From JBBDJB01 sp040880125 (GTDB lineage: Bacteria > Planctomycetota > Planctomycetia > Pirellulales > JBBDJB01): a stretch of 64,000 nt of DNA. Where the stretch lies: contig JBBDJB010000048.1 of assembly GCA_040880125.1 (NCBI GenBank), positions 1 through 64,000 on the forward strand, read 5' to 3'. Position numbers and translations under genes: made by a program. This document shows, piece after piece, positions 43,295 to 51,723 of the stretch (the stretch's first letter is position 1; the number at the start of each line of letters is the position of its first letter). The notes below the pieces were generated by a model. The model had not been told where the DNA came from, ran no database searches, and worked only from the letters and a program-made list of their open reading frames with translations.

Positions 43295-43631
43295 CTATCT
43301 CTCCAAGGGGCGTGCTTGTCCATCCGGGCCGCGTGCGGCGGTTGTGCGTTCGCCTGACGTGCGCCCGGCGCGGCTGATCGCGGGCGGAAATTCACCTCGA
43401 AACTGGGAATCCGCCGTGCCAACAAGCCGCTGATTGTCCGACCCCGCTCGCGGATGGTCAAGGCGTCGCCACGACGGCCCCGTTTGTTGCTGGCCGTATG
43501 AGGGCCACTTATACTTGGGGCTTCTTCATCCGAGTCTCCCGCGACCGCGGCGCGTGCCAAACCACTGCGGGAATGGCCGCCGGCCACGCGAGCGCTTTCG
43601 ATTCCAATTTCCGGCAACGAGGACAACCAAC
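43295..43631. other. Divergent promoter region between icd and the Tat-exported isomerase
   Basis: About 337 bp. It must contain promoters for both flanking genes. A plausible sigma-70-type promoter for the plus-strand gene lies at 43487-43515. Nothing else was recognised. Confidence 0.5.
43487..43515 (+). promoter_or_regulatory. Possible sigma-70-type promoter
   Basis: TTGCTG at 43487-43492, a 17-bp spacer, and TATACT at 43510-43515 sit 117 bp upstream of the isomerase ATG. The -10 box is 5/6 to consensus and the spacing is optimal. Planctomycete promoters are poorly defined, so this is tentative. Confidence 0.4.
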
Positions 43632-44552
43632 ATGCTTCCCACCACCACGCGACGCGAGTTTCTCAAAGCCACTGCCGCCGTATCCGCGAGTGTTGCGTTG
43701 GCGTCGACCACCAATCGCCTCTTCGCTCAAGATGCCGAGCCGGTCTACAAGATCTCGCTGGCGGAGTACTCTCTGCACCGCACCATCGACCGCGGCGAGC
43801 TCGATCCGCTGGACTTCGCCCCGTACACGAAGAAGGAGTTCGGCATCGACGCGGTCGAGCACTGGAACCGCCCCTTCTTCGAGAAGGCTGGCGATGCGGC
43901 CTACCTGGCGGACATGAAAAAGCGGGCGGATGATGCCGGCGTGAAGAGCCTGCTCATCATGGTCGATGGCGAAGGTAATCTGGGCGATCCCGACGAAGAG
44001 AGCCGCACCGAAGCCGTTCAGAAGCACCACAAGTGGGTCGAGGCCGCCAAGGCACTGGGCTGCCATTCGATTCGCGTCAACGCCGCCTCGCGGGGTAGCT
44101 ACGAGGAGCAGTTGAATCTAGCCGCTGACGGGCTGCGCCAGCTTTCCGAGTTCGCCGCAAAGCACGAGATGAACGTCATCGTCGAAAACCACGGCGGCCT
44201 CTCCTCCAATGGAGCGTGGCTGGCCGCGGTGATGAAAGCAGTGGACCTGCCCAACTGCGGCACTCTGCCGGACTTCGGCAACTTCCGCCTCGGCCGCGGC
44301 GAAGAGTACGACCGCTACAAGGGTGTCGCCGAGCTGATGCCGTTCGCCAAGGCGGTCAGTGCCAAGAGCTACGCCTTCGACGAGTCCGGCAACGAGACCA
44401 CCATCGACTATCCGCGGATGATGAAGATCGTCGTCGACTCCGGCTACCACGGCTACGTGGGCATCGAGTTCGAAGGCGGCGGCATTCCGGAGGTCGAGGG
44501 CATCCACAAGACCAAGGCCCTGCTGGACCGCATCCGTGGCGAGCTGGCCTGA
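43632..44552 (+). CDS. Tat-exported sugar phosphate isomerase/epimerase-like TIM barrel
   Basis: This 306-residue protein has a Tat signal (TTRREFLKATAAVSASVALAS, ~3-35) and a xylose-isomerase-like TIM barrel. SLAEYSLHRTIDRGELDPLDFA begins the barrel. NVIVENHGG and DFGNFRLGRGEEYDRYKG supply likely metal-binding Glu, His and Asp, and GYVGIEFEGGG closes the barrel. It acts on sugars outside the cytoplasm, with substrate unknown. The ATG at 43632 is chosen for the intact Tat motif. It ends at a clear terminator. Confidence 0.9.
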   Translation: MLPTTTRREFLKATAAVSASVALASTTNRLFAQDAEPVYKISLAEYSLHRTIDRGELDPLDFAPYTKKEFGIDAVEHWNRPFFEKAGDAAYLADMKKRADDAGVKSLLIMVDGEGNLGDPDEESRTEAVQKHHKWVEAAKALGCHSIRVNAASRGSYEEQLNLAADGLRQLSEFAAKHEMNVIVENHGGLSSNGAWLAAVMKAVDLPNCGTLPDFGNFRLGRGEEYDRYKGVAELMPFAKAVSAKSYAFDESGNETTIDYPRMMKIVVDSGYHGYVGIEFEGGGIPEVEGIHKTKALLDRIRGELA

Positions 44553-44590
44553 CCGGGGCATATCCCGCCCAAGCTTCACCGCTTGGCGAA

Positions 44591-44626
44591 GCGCCTCTCT
44601 CGGAATTCCGGGAGAGGCGTTTTTTT
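44591..44626 (+). terminator. Intrinsic terminator
   Basis: A near-perfect stem CGCCTCTCTCGG...CCGGGAGAGGCG around AATT is followed directly by TTTTTTT. It lies about 40 bp after the isomerase stop, the strongest Rho-independent terminator in the window. Confidence 0.9.
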
Positions 44627-45044
44627 GGTGACGTCCACTCTCGGTAAACCTACCTGGACGCCGGAAAATTCTTCTCGGCCGATCCGTATCGCTTGCCGCA
44701 CTAGTCGGTGCGACCGCCGCTACTGCCAGCACTGCTTGAAGTTACGCCGTTCTACCTGGTACGGAGTGGACGGCGAAAGTGGTCGTGTCGCGCCTCAACT
44801 GGGGACATGGACACTTGAAAGTCGAGAATCGGGCCGCTGCCTAAGAAGTAGGCACGGCGAGGGCTGCCGGCTCACTGAGCACGCCTGCCCGAAAATAGGC
44901 AGCAGCGGGAATTTGACGTAACTGCAAGCACAGCAATGATATTCGTGCACCGCTTGACTCCACCTCGACGATGCTTTTGAAATCGCGGCGAGAGTTCGAC
45001 CGCGAAGGCAATTCGGCCGTCGTTTACCAAGAGGAGTTGCACGG
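44627..45044. other. Intergenic region upstream of the RHH gene
   Basis: About 418 bp with no gene. A plus-strand frame of ~112 residues runs through the terminator and is rejected. GAGGAG at 45031-45036 serves the next gene. Confidence 0.5.
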
Positions 45045-45473
45045 ATGATCAACCAATCGCCGGAGAAGTATCAGGAGGTTCTTCAGGTTGCCAGTAATCT
45101 CTATCGTCAGAAGCCTGACTGGGTGACGTTCTTTCGAGAAGTGCTCGGCATCCGCGGCATTGTGCGTCAACATTTCACCGATGAGGAGCTGCCGGCCTTC
45201 GAGCAGAGCCGCGAGTACCGCGAAATCCAGGCGATGCTCAGCGTGCTCCGCGAGCAGTCCGGCGGTCCAACCGAGGACAAAGAGCCGACCCGGGTAATCA
45301 CGGTCCGGTTGCCCAAGAGCTTGCACGAGTCGCTCCAGACACAAGCACACGAGCGGCAAACCAGCATGAACAAGCTCTGCATTTCGAAGCTTCTGCAGGT
45401 GATCGGCGACCCGCTGGCCGCCGACAGCGAGCAGTTGGAGATCAGCATAGAATCGCCCGCCGAGACGCAATAG
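45045..45473 (+). CDS. Ribbon-helix-helix (HicB/CopG-like) DNA-binding protein
   Basis: This 142-residue protein has an uncharacterised N-terminal helical part (QEVLQVASNLYRQKPDWVTFFREVLGIRGIVRQHF). A C-terminal ribbon-helix-helix follows: RVITVRLPKSLHESLQTQAHERQTSMNKLCISKLLQ (~85-120). That RHH matches the C-terminal DNA-binding domain of larger HicB antitoxins, but there is no HicA partner beside it, so it is an orphan regulator. GAGGAG lies 8 bp before the ATG. The N-terminal module is frequent in planctomycetes. Confidence 0.82.
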   Translation: MINQSPEKYQEVLQVASNLYRQKPDWVTFFREVLGIRGIVRQHFTDEELPAFEQSREYREIQAMLSVLREQSGGPTEDKEPTRVITVRLPKSLHESLQTQAHERQTSMNKLCISKLLQVIGDPLAADSEQLEISIESPAETQ

Positions 45474-45588
45474 CCTCGGCCAAATCCCCGCTTCGCCCAG
45501 CCGCACGAGGGTCGTCGCCCGAACAAGGCGGCGCCCCTCGTGCCCGGGGCGGGATCTCTCGCGTAGGGTCTTCGCACCGGGGGCCACT

Positions 45589-45653
45589 GGCTGAATTCGT
45601 AAGAATTCAGATGCGCCGTGCGACTGGCTGAACTCTCACGAGTCCAGCTACCA
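45589..45653. repeat. REPIN-like inverted hairpin pair (copy 3)
   Basis: Left hairpin CTGAATTC-GTAA-GAATTCAG, and an inverted right unit identical in core to copy 2 (minus strand: GTAGCTGGACTC-GTGA-GAGTTCAG). A GCGCAGAC...GTCTGTGC palindrome follows within 10 bp, as in copy 2. Confidence 0.85.
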
Positions 45654-45661
45654 GTATGGTG

Positions 45662-45683
45662 GCGCAGACTTTCCTGTCTGTGC
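45662..45683. repeat. Short palindrome of the CACAGAC/GTCTGTG family
   Basis: GCGCAGAC and GTCTGTGC (8-bp stem, one G-T type mismatch) around a TTTCCT loop, between a REPIN-like element and a gene 3' end. Confidence 0.7.
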
Positions 45684-45695
45684 GTCCTGCCGCAC

Positions 45696-46610
45696 TCACC
45701 CCACCAGCGGCCGCAGGATGCGCTGGCTGAGCCGCAGCGAGCGCTGCCGCTGGGCGAGGTTCGCGGAGAACGAGTCGTCCTCCACCTCGACGCATACGGG
45801 GCCGTCGTACCCGATGTCGGTCAGCGCCGAAACGAAGCGATTCCAGTCGACGTCCCCCAAGCCCGGGATCTTCGGCGTGCACCACGCATACCCCAGCTCC
45901 CACACGCCCTGGGCGTCGAGCTTGTCCCGCTCGATCCGCATGTCCTTGGCGTGCACGTGAAACATCCGCTCGCGGAACTCGTAGATCGGCGCGATGTAAT
46001 CCATCATCTGCAGCACCATGTGCGAGGGGTCATAGTTCAGACCGAGCGAATCGGAGTCGATCGTCTCGAACATCCGCCGCCACACGGCCGGCGATCGGGC
46101 CAGGTTCTTCCCGAAAGGCCACTCGTCGGCGGTAAACAGCATGGGGCAGTTCTCGATGCCGATCCGCACGCCGCGATCCTCCGCGTGCCGGATCACGTCC
46201 GGCCACACCTTTTCGAATGCCGCGAAGTTCGCTTCCAGCGGCTGCCGGTGGTCGGCGCCGATGAACGTGTTGACGGTACTGAGTCCCAACAGGGGTGCGG
46301 CATCGATCACCTTGCGCAGATGTCCCAGCGCGATTTCCGCCTCCTCCGCGTCGCCCGAGAGCGGATTGGGATAGTAGCCCAGGGCGGAGATCCCGACCCC
46401 GTGCTGCTCGCACAGCCCTCGCACATCGTCGGCCTTTGCCTGGGTGAAGTCGACCACGTTGATGTGTGACACGCCGGCGAACTTCCGATCGGCCTTGCCC
46501 GGCGGCCAGCACATCACCTCGATGCAGTCGTAGCCTTCTTGCGCGGCGAAGCGCAACACGTCTTCGAACGACTGGTCCGGCAGGATCGCAGTGACGAAAC
46601 CAAGCTGCAT
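45696..46610 (-). CDS. Cytoplasmic sugar phosphate isomerase/epimerase-like TIM barrel
   Basis: This 304-residue AP-endonuclease-2/xylose-isomerase-like barrel has no export signal. Metal-site candidates are IGIENCPMLF (Glu), LNYDPSHM (Asp/His) and FHVHAKD (His), and the end VCVEVEDDSFS supplies a last Glu. It matches the planctomycete set of IolE/hydroxypyruvate-isomerase-like enzymes, substrate unknown. A second barrel protein, this one exported, lies 1.1 kb away; they are diverged and not a recent duplication. Confidence 0.9.
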   Translation of the reverse strand: MQLGFVTAILPDQSFEDVLRFAAQEGYDCIEVMCWPPGKADRKFAGVSHINVVDFTQAKADDVRGLCEQHGVGISALGYYPNPLSGDAEEAEIALGHLRKVIDAAPLLGLSTVNTFIGADHRQPLEANFAAFEKVWPDVIRHAEDRGVRIGIENCPMLFTADEWPFGKNLARSPAVWRRMFETIDSDSLGLNYDPSHMVLQMMDYIAPIYEFRERMFHVHAKDMRIERDKLDAQGVWELGYAWCTPKIPGLGDVDWNRFVSALTDIGYDGPVCVEVEDDSFSANLAQRQRSLRLSQRILRPLVG

Positions 46611-46643
46611 TGCGTAACTCCTCGCGTGAGGAAGCTGAACTGT

Positions 46644-46710
46644 GTAGCTGAACTCGCAAGAGTTCAGAACGGTGACCCCGCTAACGGCTGAATTCTGACA
46701 AGTCAGCTAC
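46644..46710. repeat. REPIN-like inverted hairpin pair (copy 4)
   Basis: Left unit GTAGCTGAACTC-GCAA-GAGTTCAG with an intact GTAG head, then ~20 bp, then an inverted unit ending CAGCTAC. The loop has changed to GCAA and the stem has swapped A-T to C-G pairs on both sides relative to copies 1-3, so the structure is conserved while sequence varies. It lies in the divergent gap between the isomerase and the ThiF-like gene. Confidence 0.82.
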
Positions 46711-46799
46711 GCTTCATGATTGACGATTATCGACGCGAAGATTCTAGCAAACGGCCCCCGCCGGCGACAGCGCCGCGGCCGCTTGTTACACTAACGCGC

Positions 46800-47549
46800 A
46801 TGCAGTTGTCCGAAGAAGAACTCGCACGATATCAGCGCCAGATCGGCCCCGGCGTCCTGACCCGCGATGGCCAATTGCGGCTCAAGCAGGCGACCGTGCT
46901 GGTCACGCGCGTTGGCGGCATGGGCGGTCCCGCCGCGCAGATGTTGACGATGGCCGGCGTCGGCCGCGTCATCCTCGCGCATGGCGGCGAGTTGATCTCG
47001 CCCGACTTGAACCGCCAGGTGCTCGGCCGCGAAGCAGGGCTGGGCCGGCCGCGCGTCGAACAGTTCGCCGAAACGCTACGTTCGCTGAACCGGTTCGTGG
47101 AAGTCGAAGCGATCGGCCATGAGCCGGACGACCGGCAGGCGCTCGAACTGGCTCGCCGCTGCACGCTGATTGTCGCTTGCCCGCCCACTTTCGAGGAGCG
47201 GCTCCGGCTCAACCGCGCCGCATTTGGAAGCGGCATTCCGCTGGTCGACGCCGCCCAGTGGGGGATGACCGGCACGCTGATCGTCTGCCGCCCCGGCCAT
47301 TCTGCTTGCCTGCGGTGCGCGTATCCCGAGGATCCGCCGTTCGAGGAATTGTTCCCGGTGGTGGGGGCGATCTCCTCGGCCACCGGTTCGCTGGCGGCCC
47401 TGGAGGCGATCAAGCTAATCTCCGGCGCCGGCCAGCCGCTGCTGGGAAAGATGCTCGTCTTCGACGGCTTTCACGGCCGAGTAGACATCCTTCAGTTGCA
47501 GCGAAACCCTGAATGTTCCGTATGCGGCCCCGCCGCCAACTCCGACTAG
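46800..47549 (+). CDS. Degenerate ThiF/MoeB/HesA-type E1-like protein
   Basis: This 249-residue protein begins LSEEELARYQRQIGPGVLTRDGQ, typical of ThiF/MoeB. The nucleotide loop is TRVGGMGGPAAQ. The usual D-x-D before the ...SNLQRQ motif is AHGG, although PDLNRQVLG keeps Arg-Gln. The catalytic DCTDN region reads ACPPTFEER, so the key Asp is replaced. Zinc ligands CLRC and CSVC are intact. It probably binds its MoaD/ThiS-like partner, 17 bp downstream, but may not adenylate it by the standard mechanism. The ATG at 46800 starts the conserved region. Confidence 0.85.
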   Translation: MQLSEEELARYQRQIGPGVLTRDGQLRLKQATVLVTRVGGMGGPAAQMLTMAGVGRVILAHGGELISPDLNRQVLGREAGLGRPRVEQFAETLRSLNRFVEVEAIGHEPDDRQALELARRCTLIVACPPTFEERLRLNRAAFGSGIPLVDAAQWGMTGTLIVCRPGHSACLRCAYPEDPPFEELFPVVGAISSATGSLAALEAIKLISGAGQPLLGKMLVFDGFHGRVDILQLQRNPECSVCGPAANSD

Positions 47550-47565
47550 CACGCGATCGACGACG

Positions 47566-47826
47566 ATGAATGTTCGACTTGTCTTCACCGGCCGCAGTTA
47601 CGATCGGGCTCAGGCGATGCCCGAGGTTCTTGACTTGCCCCCCGGCTGCTCGCTGCGCGAGGCCCTCGCGCAGATCGACAGCGCCCTGGGCGACGACGCG
47701 AAACTTCCCGGCACTGCGCTGGTGTGCGTCGGCGGCAAGCATCTTGGCACGGTGGCATCGCCCGCCGAGCATCAGCTTTCCGAAGGCGACGAACTGGTAC
47801 TGGTCGCCCCGGTCGCCGGCGGATGA
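47566..47826 (+). CDS. MoaD/ThiS-like ubiquitin-fold sulfur carrier
   Basis: This 86-residue beta-grasp protein ends APVAGG, so it keeps the C-terminal Gly-Gly that is activated to a thiocarboxylate. The hydrophobic core includes VRLVFTGRSYDR, LREALAQI and DELVLVAPVAGG. It follows the E1-like gene by 17 bp, clearly an operon pair for sulfur transfer. MoaD (molybdopterin) or ThiS (thiazole) cannot be separated by sequence alone; nearby modABC-like genes favour molybdenum-related chemistry. A half REP unit begins 4 bp after the stop. Confidence 0.88.
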   Translation: MNVRLVFTGRSYDRAQAMPEVLDLPPGCSLREALAQIDSALGDDAKLPGTALVCVGGKHLGTVASPAEHQLSEGDELVLVAPVAGG

Positions 47827-47829
47827 TTT

Positions 47830-47852
47830 GTAGCTGGATTCGCAAGAGTCAG
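47830..47852 (+). repeat. Single REP-like unit (half element)
   Basis: GTAG head, then CTGGATTC-GCAA-GAGTCAGC, an imperfect hairpin of the same family, without an inverted partner. It could be a solitary REP or the remnant of a pair. Confidence 0.65.
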
Positions 47853-47920
47853 CGAGTAGAATCTGCTGTGCGAACCATCCGTTCGATGACGTAGCCTCCG
47901 CTATAGCAATCAGTGAATGA

Positions 47921-47942
47921 GCACAGACAAGAATGTCTGTGC
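47921..47942. repeat. Short palindrome of the CACAGAC/GTCTGTG family
   Basis: GCACAGACA-AGAA-TGTCTGTGC, a perfect 9-bp stem with a 4-nt loop, just past the 3' end of the minus-strand ATPase gene. Confidence 0.75.
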
Positions 47943-47952
47943 CACATTACAG

Positions 47953-48627
47953 CTACCGCACGGCATCGGCTTGCGGCTGCAGCTTGCCGCCGCGCATGTA
48001 GATCGTCCGCTGCGCGCGGCCGCCGGTGGCGTCCTCGTGCGTCACCAGCAGCACCGTGCCGCCAGCACGATGAAAATCGTCCACCGCGTCCAGCACGCCG
48101 GCGGCGCTTTCGGCGTCGAGATTGCCGGTCGGCTCGTCGGCCAATAGCACCGCGGGACCATTGAGCAGCGCCCGGGCCATCGCCACGCGTTGCCGCTCGC
48201 CGGCCGAAAGCTGCGAGGGGTGATGCGTTAGCCGATCGGCCAGGCCGAACTTCGTCAGCAAGGCCGCCGCCCGCTCCCGCGCATCGTCTTCCTTGCCGGC
48301 CGGCTCCGCGACCAGTACGTTCTGCAGCACGTCCAGGTACGGCAGCAGATGGAAGAGCTGAAAGACAAAGCCGATCTTTTCGGCTCGAAACCGCGCCCGG
48401 GCGGCCGACGTCATCTGCCCGATCGCTTCGCCTGCGACTTCGATGCTGCCGGAGGTCGGGGTTGCCAGGCCGCCGGCCAGCGAGAGCAGCGTCGACTTGC
48501 CGCAGCCGCTCGGCCCCCGCACGGAGACGTATTCGCCCGCTGCCACCTCCAGATCGATTCCATCCAGCGCACGCACGTCACCATGTGACGTCTTGTAGAC
48601 CTTGGTGACCTTGTCGAATCGAATCAT
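47953..48627 (-). CDS. LolD/MacB-type ABC transporter ATPase
   Basis: This 224-residue ATPase has Walker A GPSGCGKS (37-44), the signature LSAGERQRVAMARAL (Ala for the usual second Gly), and Walker B AVLLADEPTGNLD. It matches the LolD/MacB/FtsE group that drives lipoprotein release or tripartite export. No FtsX-like permease is adjacent. It lies 28 bp downstream of a lipoprotein gene and is likely cotranscribed with it. A role as an ATPase for a permease encoded elsewhere is inferred. Confidence 0.9.
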   Translation of the reverse strand: MIRFDKVTKVYKTSHGDVRALDGIDLEVAAGEYVSVRGPSGCGKSTLLSLAGGLATPTSGSIEVAGEAIGQMTSAARARFRAEKIGFVFQLFHLLPYLDVLQNVLVAEPAGKEDDARERAAALLTKFGLADRLTHHPSQLSAGERQRVAMARALLNGPAVLLADEPTGNLDAESAAGVLDAVDDFHRAGGTVLLVTHEDATGGRAQRTIYMRGGKLQPQADAVR

Positions 48628-48654
48628 GAGGCAGCAGTTGATAGGATTCGGTAT

Positions 48655-50031
48655 TTACGACCGCGATCGCAGCACGATCACACTGAGCACCGCCAGCAGC
48701 GTGACCGCGACGCCCGAACCCAGCGCGATCCAAAGTCCTACGCGTCCGGTGACCCGGCTGCCAGCACCACTTTCGGCGCCAGGCGGCTGCACATCCGCCG
48801 CAGTCGGCGCGGCCTCGGTCGACGCCGCCACCCTGGGCGTACTGAACTCGTTCGCTTCGTTTACGGTACCAACGGTGCCAGCCGTTTGCCCGGCCTCGCC
48901 GCCGGATTGAGCTTGCTCCGCGGTCGAGGAGGCATCGGCGCCCACGTCCGACGAAGCGACTGTATCGCTCGTCGTCTCTCCTTCGACATCGGTTGCGGCC
49001 GGGTCCGTCGGTTGGCTCACGCTGGCGGCGACGTCCACGATCGCGATATCCGGAAACAGGCTCTCCTGCGGCAAGAGGTTCTCGTTGCCTTCCTCCTGCC
49101 CAAACGCTTCGGCCATGGCGGTCGCCGAGGCGTTCCAGTCCCATTGCACCAGCAGATTCTTGCCCGGGTTGAGCGCCTGAACCTCGCACGAACAGGCGCC
49201 GCTCATGAACTCGACCAGGGCCTCGATCTTCTCAAGATTCACCCGCTCGCCGACCAGCGGCTCGCTCGCCCGGCCGCGGCCGTACACGCCGAAGATCATC
49301 GGCCCTGAATGATCGCGGTCGGCCGGCCGCACGTTCAACAGCGTCCGCACCAGCCACGCCTCGGCGGGATCGCTGCGATCGACCGTCATCAGGCCCACGT
49401 CGAGCGTCTCGGGCTGCAGCGCCTCGGGCAGGCCCGGCAGCAGGTTGTCCGGCCCGGACAGGCCTCCGGCGGCCGCCTTCTCGATCACGCCGCGGATCTG
49501 CACTTCGGCCGCGCCGGTCAGCGCTTCATCCTCGCCGGACAGCAGCACCAGCACGCCCGCCTTGCCGGCCGCCAAAATGTCGGCCAACTCGCGCCGCTTC
49601 GGCGAGGTGAGCATCGGCTCCACGTCGTCCTCGGTGAGCGCCCCGCGGTAGACGATCGCCGGCGTAGGCGGCGGTGAAAGCACCACGTACTCCGGCGGCG
49701 AGTCGGCCGGACGGTCTTTGACCAGCTCGGCCACCTCCGGCGGCAACGTAGTGATATGCTCCGGCTGCGAGACGTCGACTGACGAGAACCACAGGTTGGC
49801 CATCGCGTCGGGATCGCTGGAGAGCGCTTCGAGCCGCTCGTTCACCCGCTGTTCGGATTCGCCGGGAGCGTCGCCCTGGTGCAGGTAGAACACCGCGTAG
49901 GGCATGGGGTGCCAGTTGTACATCGCGTAGCGGTAGACAGGCGTGGTACACGCCCAGAGCACCGTCGCGCCGGCCGCCACCAATAACGCGGCCATTGTAA
50001 AGGATCGAAGTAGACGCGGTGCAGATCGCAT
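48655..50031 (-). CDS. Predicted lipoprotein with C-terminal membrane anchor
   Basis: This 458-residue protein has an N-terminal signal with lipobox-like LWAC (C28; Trp before Ala is unusual). It has a long periplasmic region with a conserved CSCEVQALNPGKNLLVQWDW segment and an acidic Ser/Thr/Glu linker. A C-terminal transmembrane helix VGLWIALGSGVAVTLLAVLSVIVL ends the protein. No domain family is recognised. AGGAGGTGACG just before the ATG is the best ribosome binding site in the region and fixes the start. It probably works with the ATPase that follows it. Confidence 0.78.
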   Translation of the reverse strand: MRSAPRLLRSFTMAALLVAAGATVLWACTTPVYRYAMYNWHPMPYAVFYLHQGDAPGESEQRVNERLEALSSDPDAMANLWFSSVDVSQPEHITTLPPEVAELVKDRPADSPPEYVVLSPPPTPAIVYRGALTEDDVEPMLTSPKRRELADILAAGKAGVLVLLSGEDEALTGAAEVQIRGVIEKAAAGGLSGPDNLLPGLPEALQPETLDVGLMTVDRSDPAEAWLVRTLLNVRPADRDHSGPMIFGVYGRGRASEPLVGERVNLEKIEALVEFMSGACSCEVQALNPGKNLLVQWDWNASATAMAEAFGQEEGNENLLPQESLFPDIAIVDVAASVSQPTDPAATDVEGETTSDTVASSDVGADASSTAEQAQSGGEAGQTAGTVGTVNEANEFSTPRVAASTEAAPTAADVQPPGAESGAGSRVTGRVGLWIALGSGVAVTLLAVLSVIVLRSRS

Positions 50032-50221
50032 CGTCACCTCCTGCTGAGTGCCGGCAACTGGAATGCCGGCTGATGCCCCCAGAATACCAGCTACGCCACG
50101 TCCGAACAACAAAAGCCGGCCCTAACAGCCGTTCGAAAATGGGACTGGCTCGGAGCCCATCTCCCGTCGCCCCGGCAATTGCGTGATCGCGACGTGCCTG
50201 TCCCATTTTTCGTTTTCCGCG

Positions 50222-50869
50222 CTACGCGTGCTGCGACTGCTCGACCCGCCCGTCGACGATCTGCAGGTGCAGGTCGGCCAGTTGATCGGCCTCCTGCCGG
50301 TTATGCGTCACGTGCAGGGCCGTCACGCCGGTGTCCTGCTGCACGCGCTTCAGCAGGCCCACCAGGTGATTGCGAGACTCGTCGTCCAGGGCACTGATCG
50401 GCTCGTCCATGCAGAGGATGCGCGGCCGAAATGCCAGCGCCCGCCCCAGCGCCACCCGTTGCCGCTCGCCGCCCGACAGCCCGCGCGGACGCCGGTCGAG
50501 CAACGGCTCCAGCTCGATCAATTCGGCCAGCTCGCCGATGCGGCGGGCGATGTCCGCCTTATTCCAGCGCCGGATCCGCAGCGCAAACTCCAAATGTTGC
50601 CGCACCGTCATCGTATAGAACAGCGCCCCGTCCTGCGGCACCAGCCCGATACCCCGCGCAGCCGGTTTCAACTTGCAGGCGTCGCGGTCGTCCAACAGCA
50701 GTCGTCCGCCGGCGATCGGCTTTAGCCCGCAGATACTCTCCAGCAGCGTGGTCTTGCCGGAGCCGGTGCGCCCCATCAACACGCAGTACGCCCCCTGCGG
50801 CACGTGGAAACTAAGATCCGTCAGGTGGAATCCGCCCGCCTGGATGCATAGCCGGTCGGCTTGGATCAT
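50222..50869 (-). CDS. ModC-like ABC transporter ATPase (no TOBE domain)
   Basis: This 215-residue ATPase has Walker A GRTGSGKTT, signature LSGGERQRVALGRAL, and Walker B ILCMDEPISALDD. Length corresponds to the ATPase domain alone; the C-terminal TOBE domain of classical ModC is absent. It begins by overlapping the permease stop (ATGA), showing tight coupling. With the permease and the tandem binding protein it forms a molybdate/tungstate- or sulfate-like importer. Confidence 0.92.
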   Translation of the reverse strand: MIQADRLCIQAGGFHLTDLSFHVPQGAYCVLMGRTGSGKTTLLESICGLKPIAGGRLLLDDRDACKLKPAARGIGLVPQDGALFYTMTVRQHLEFALRIRRWNKADIARRIGELAELIELEPLLDRRPRGLSGGERQRVALGRALAFRPRILCMDEPISALDDESRNHLVGLLKRVQQDTGVTALHVTHNRQEADQLADLHLQIVDGRVEQSQHA

Positions 50870-51723
50870 TTGAACCCCCGCCCCAGCGTATCGCTTCCGC
50901 CCAGTAGCCGCACGACCACCAATACGATCACCGCCACCACGACCATCAACAGCGAAACTCCCACCGCGCCGGCCGTGTTGCCGCTGCTGTGCTCAAGATG
51001 GACACTCACCGGCAACACCTCGGTCCGCATCCGGGTCGATCCGGCAAAGATCAATATCGGTCCGAACTCACCGAAAGACCGCGCCCAGGCTAGCGTGCCG
51101 GCGGTGAGCAAGCCGTGCCTCGCCTCGGGCATCACCACCGACCAGAACGCCTGGCTCCGCGAGCAACCGAGTGTTAGCGCCACCTGTTCGCTACGCGGCG
51201 AGATCTCATCGAACGTCTCCCGTAGCGAGCGCACCGCGAAGGCGCTGGACACGCTGAACTGCGCCAAGATCACCGCCGGAATGTGCAGGCTGATCAACAG
51301 CGCGTCGTCCACGCGGTAAAGGAACGTCTGCCGAAACAGGATCAACAGGCTCAAGCCAACCACCAGCGGCGGCAGAAAGATCGGGATATCCAGCAGGGCG
51401 TCGACCACCAGCTTGCCGCGGAACGTGTAGCGCGACATCAAATACCCGATCGGCACCGCCACCCACAGCGAAGCGATCGCGCTAATGCTGCACGAGATGA
51501 GGCTCAGCTTGATTGCGTAGCGAATCTCGGGGCTGGCCAGCACCTCCCAGACGCGGCTCGACTCTTTCGTCGCATAATAGACGTCCGCCACGATCAGCGA
51601 GGCGATCAGCACCAGATAGACGCTCGCCAGGATGCCCAGCCCGGCGTAAAACGGCACGTCCGACCGGGACTTTTCGATGCCCGTCCGCTCGGCTTGGGAG
51701 GGCGTACGCATACGAGCGGTCAT
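50866..51723 (-). CDS. ModB-like ABC transporter permease
   Basis: This 285-residue protein has about six transmembrane helices. It carries the binding-protein-dependent permease loop: EQVALTLGCSRSQAFWSVVMPEARHGLLTAG, the EAA motif in its ModB/CysT form, and FGEFGPILIFAGSTRMRTEVLPVSV. The start at 51723 overlaps the binding-protein stop (ATGA); a longer frame upstream is its shadow. It is the membrane component for the tandem ModA. Confidence 0.9.
   Translation of the reverse strand: MTARMRTPSQAERTGIEKSRSDVPFYAGLGILASVYLVLIASLIVADVYYATKESSRVWEVLASPEIRYAIKLSLISCSISAIASLWVAVPIGYLMSRYTFRGKLVVDALLDIPIFLPPLVVGLSLLILFRQTFLYRVDDALLISLHIPAVILAQFSVSSAFAVRSLRETFDEISPRSEQVALTLGCSRSQAFWSVVMPEARHGLLTAGTLAWARSFGEFGPILIFAGSTRMRTEVLPVSVHLEHSSGNTAGAVGVSLLMVVVAVIVLVVVRLLGGSDTLGRGFK

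Noticed and set aside
44583..44921. 112-residue plus-strand frame
   Set aside because: It reads through an intrinsic terminator and has shadow composition.
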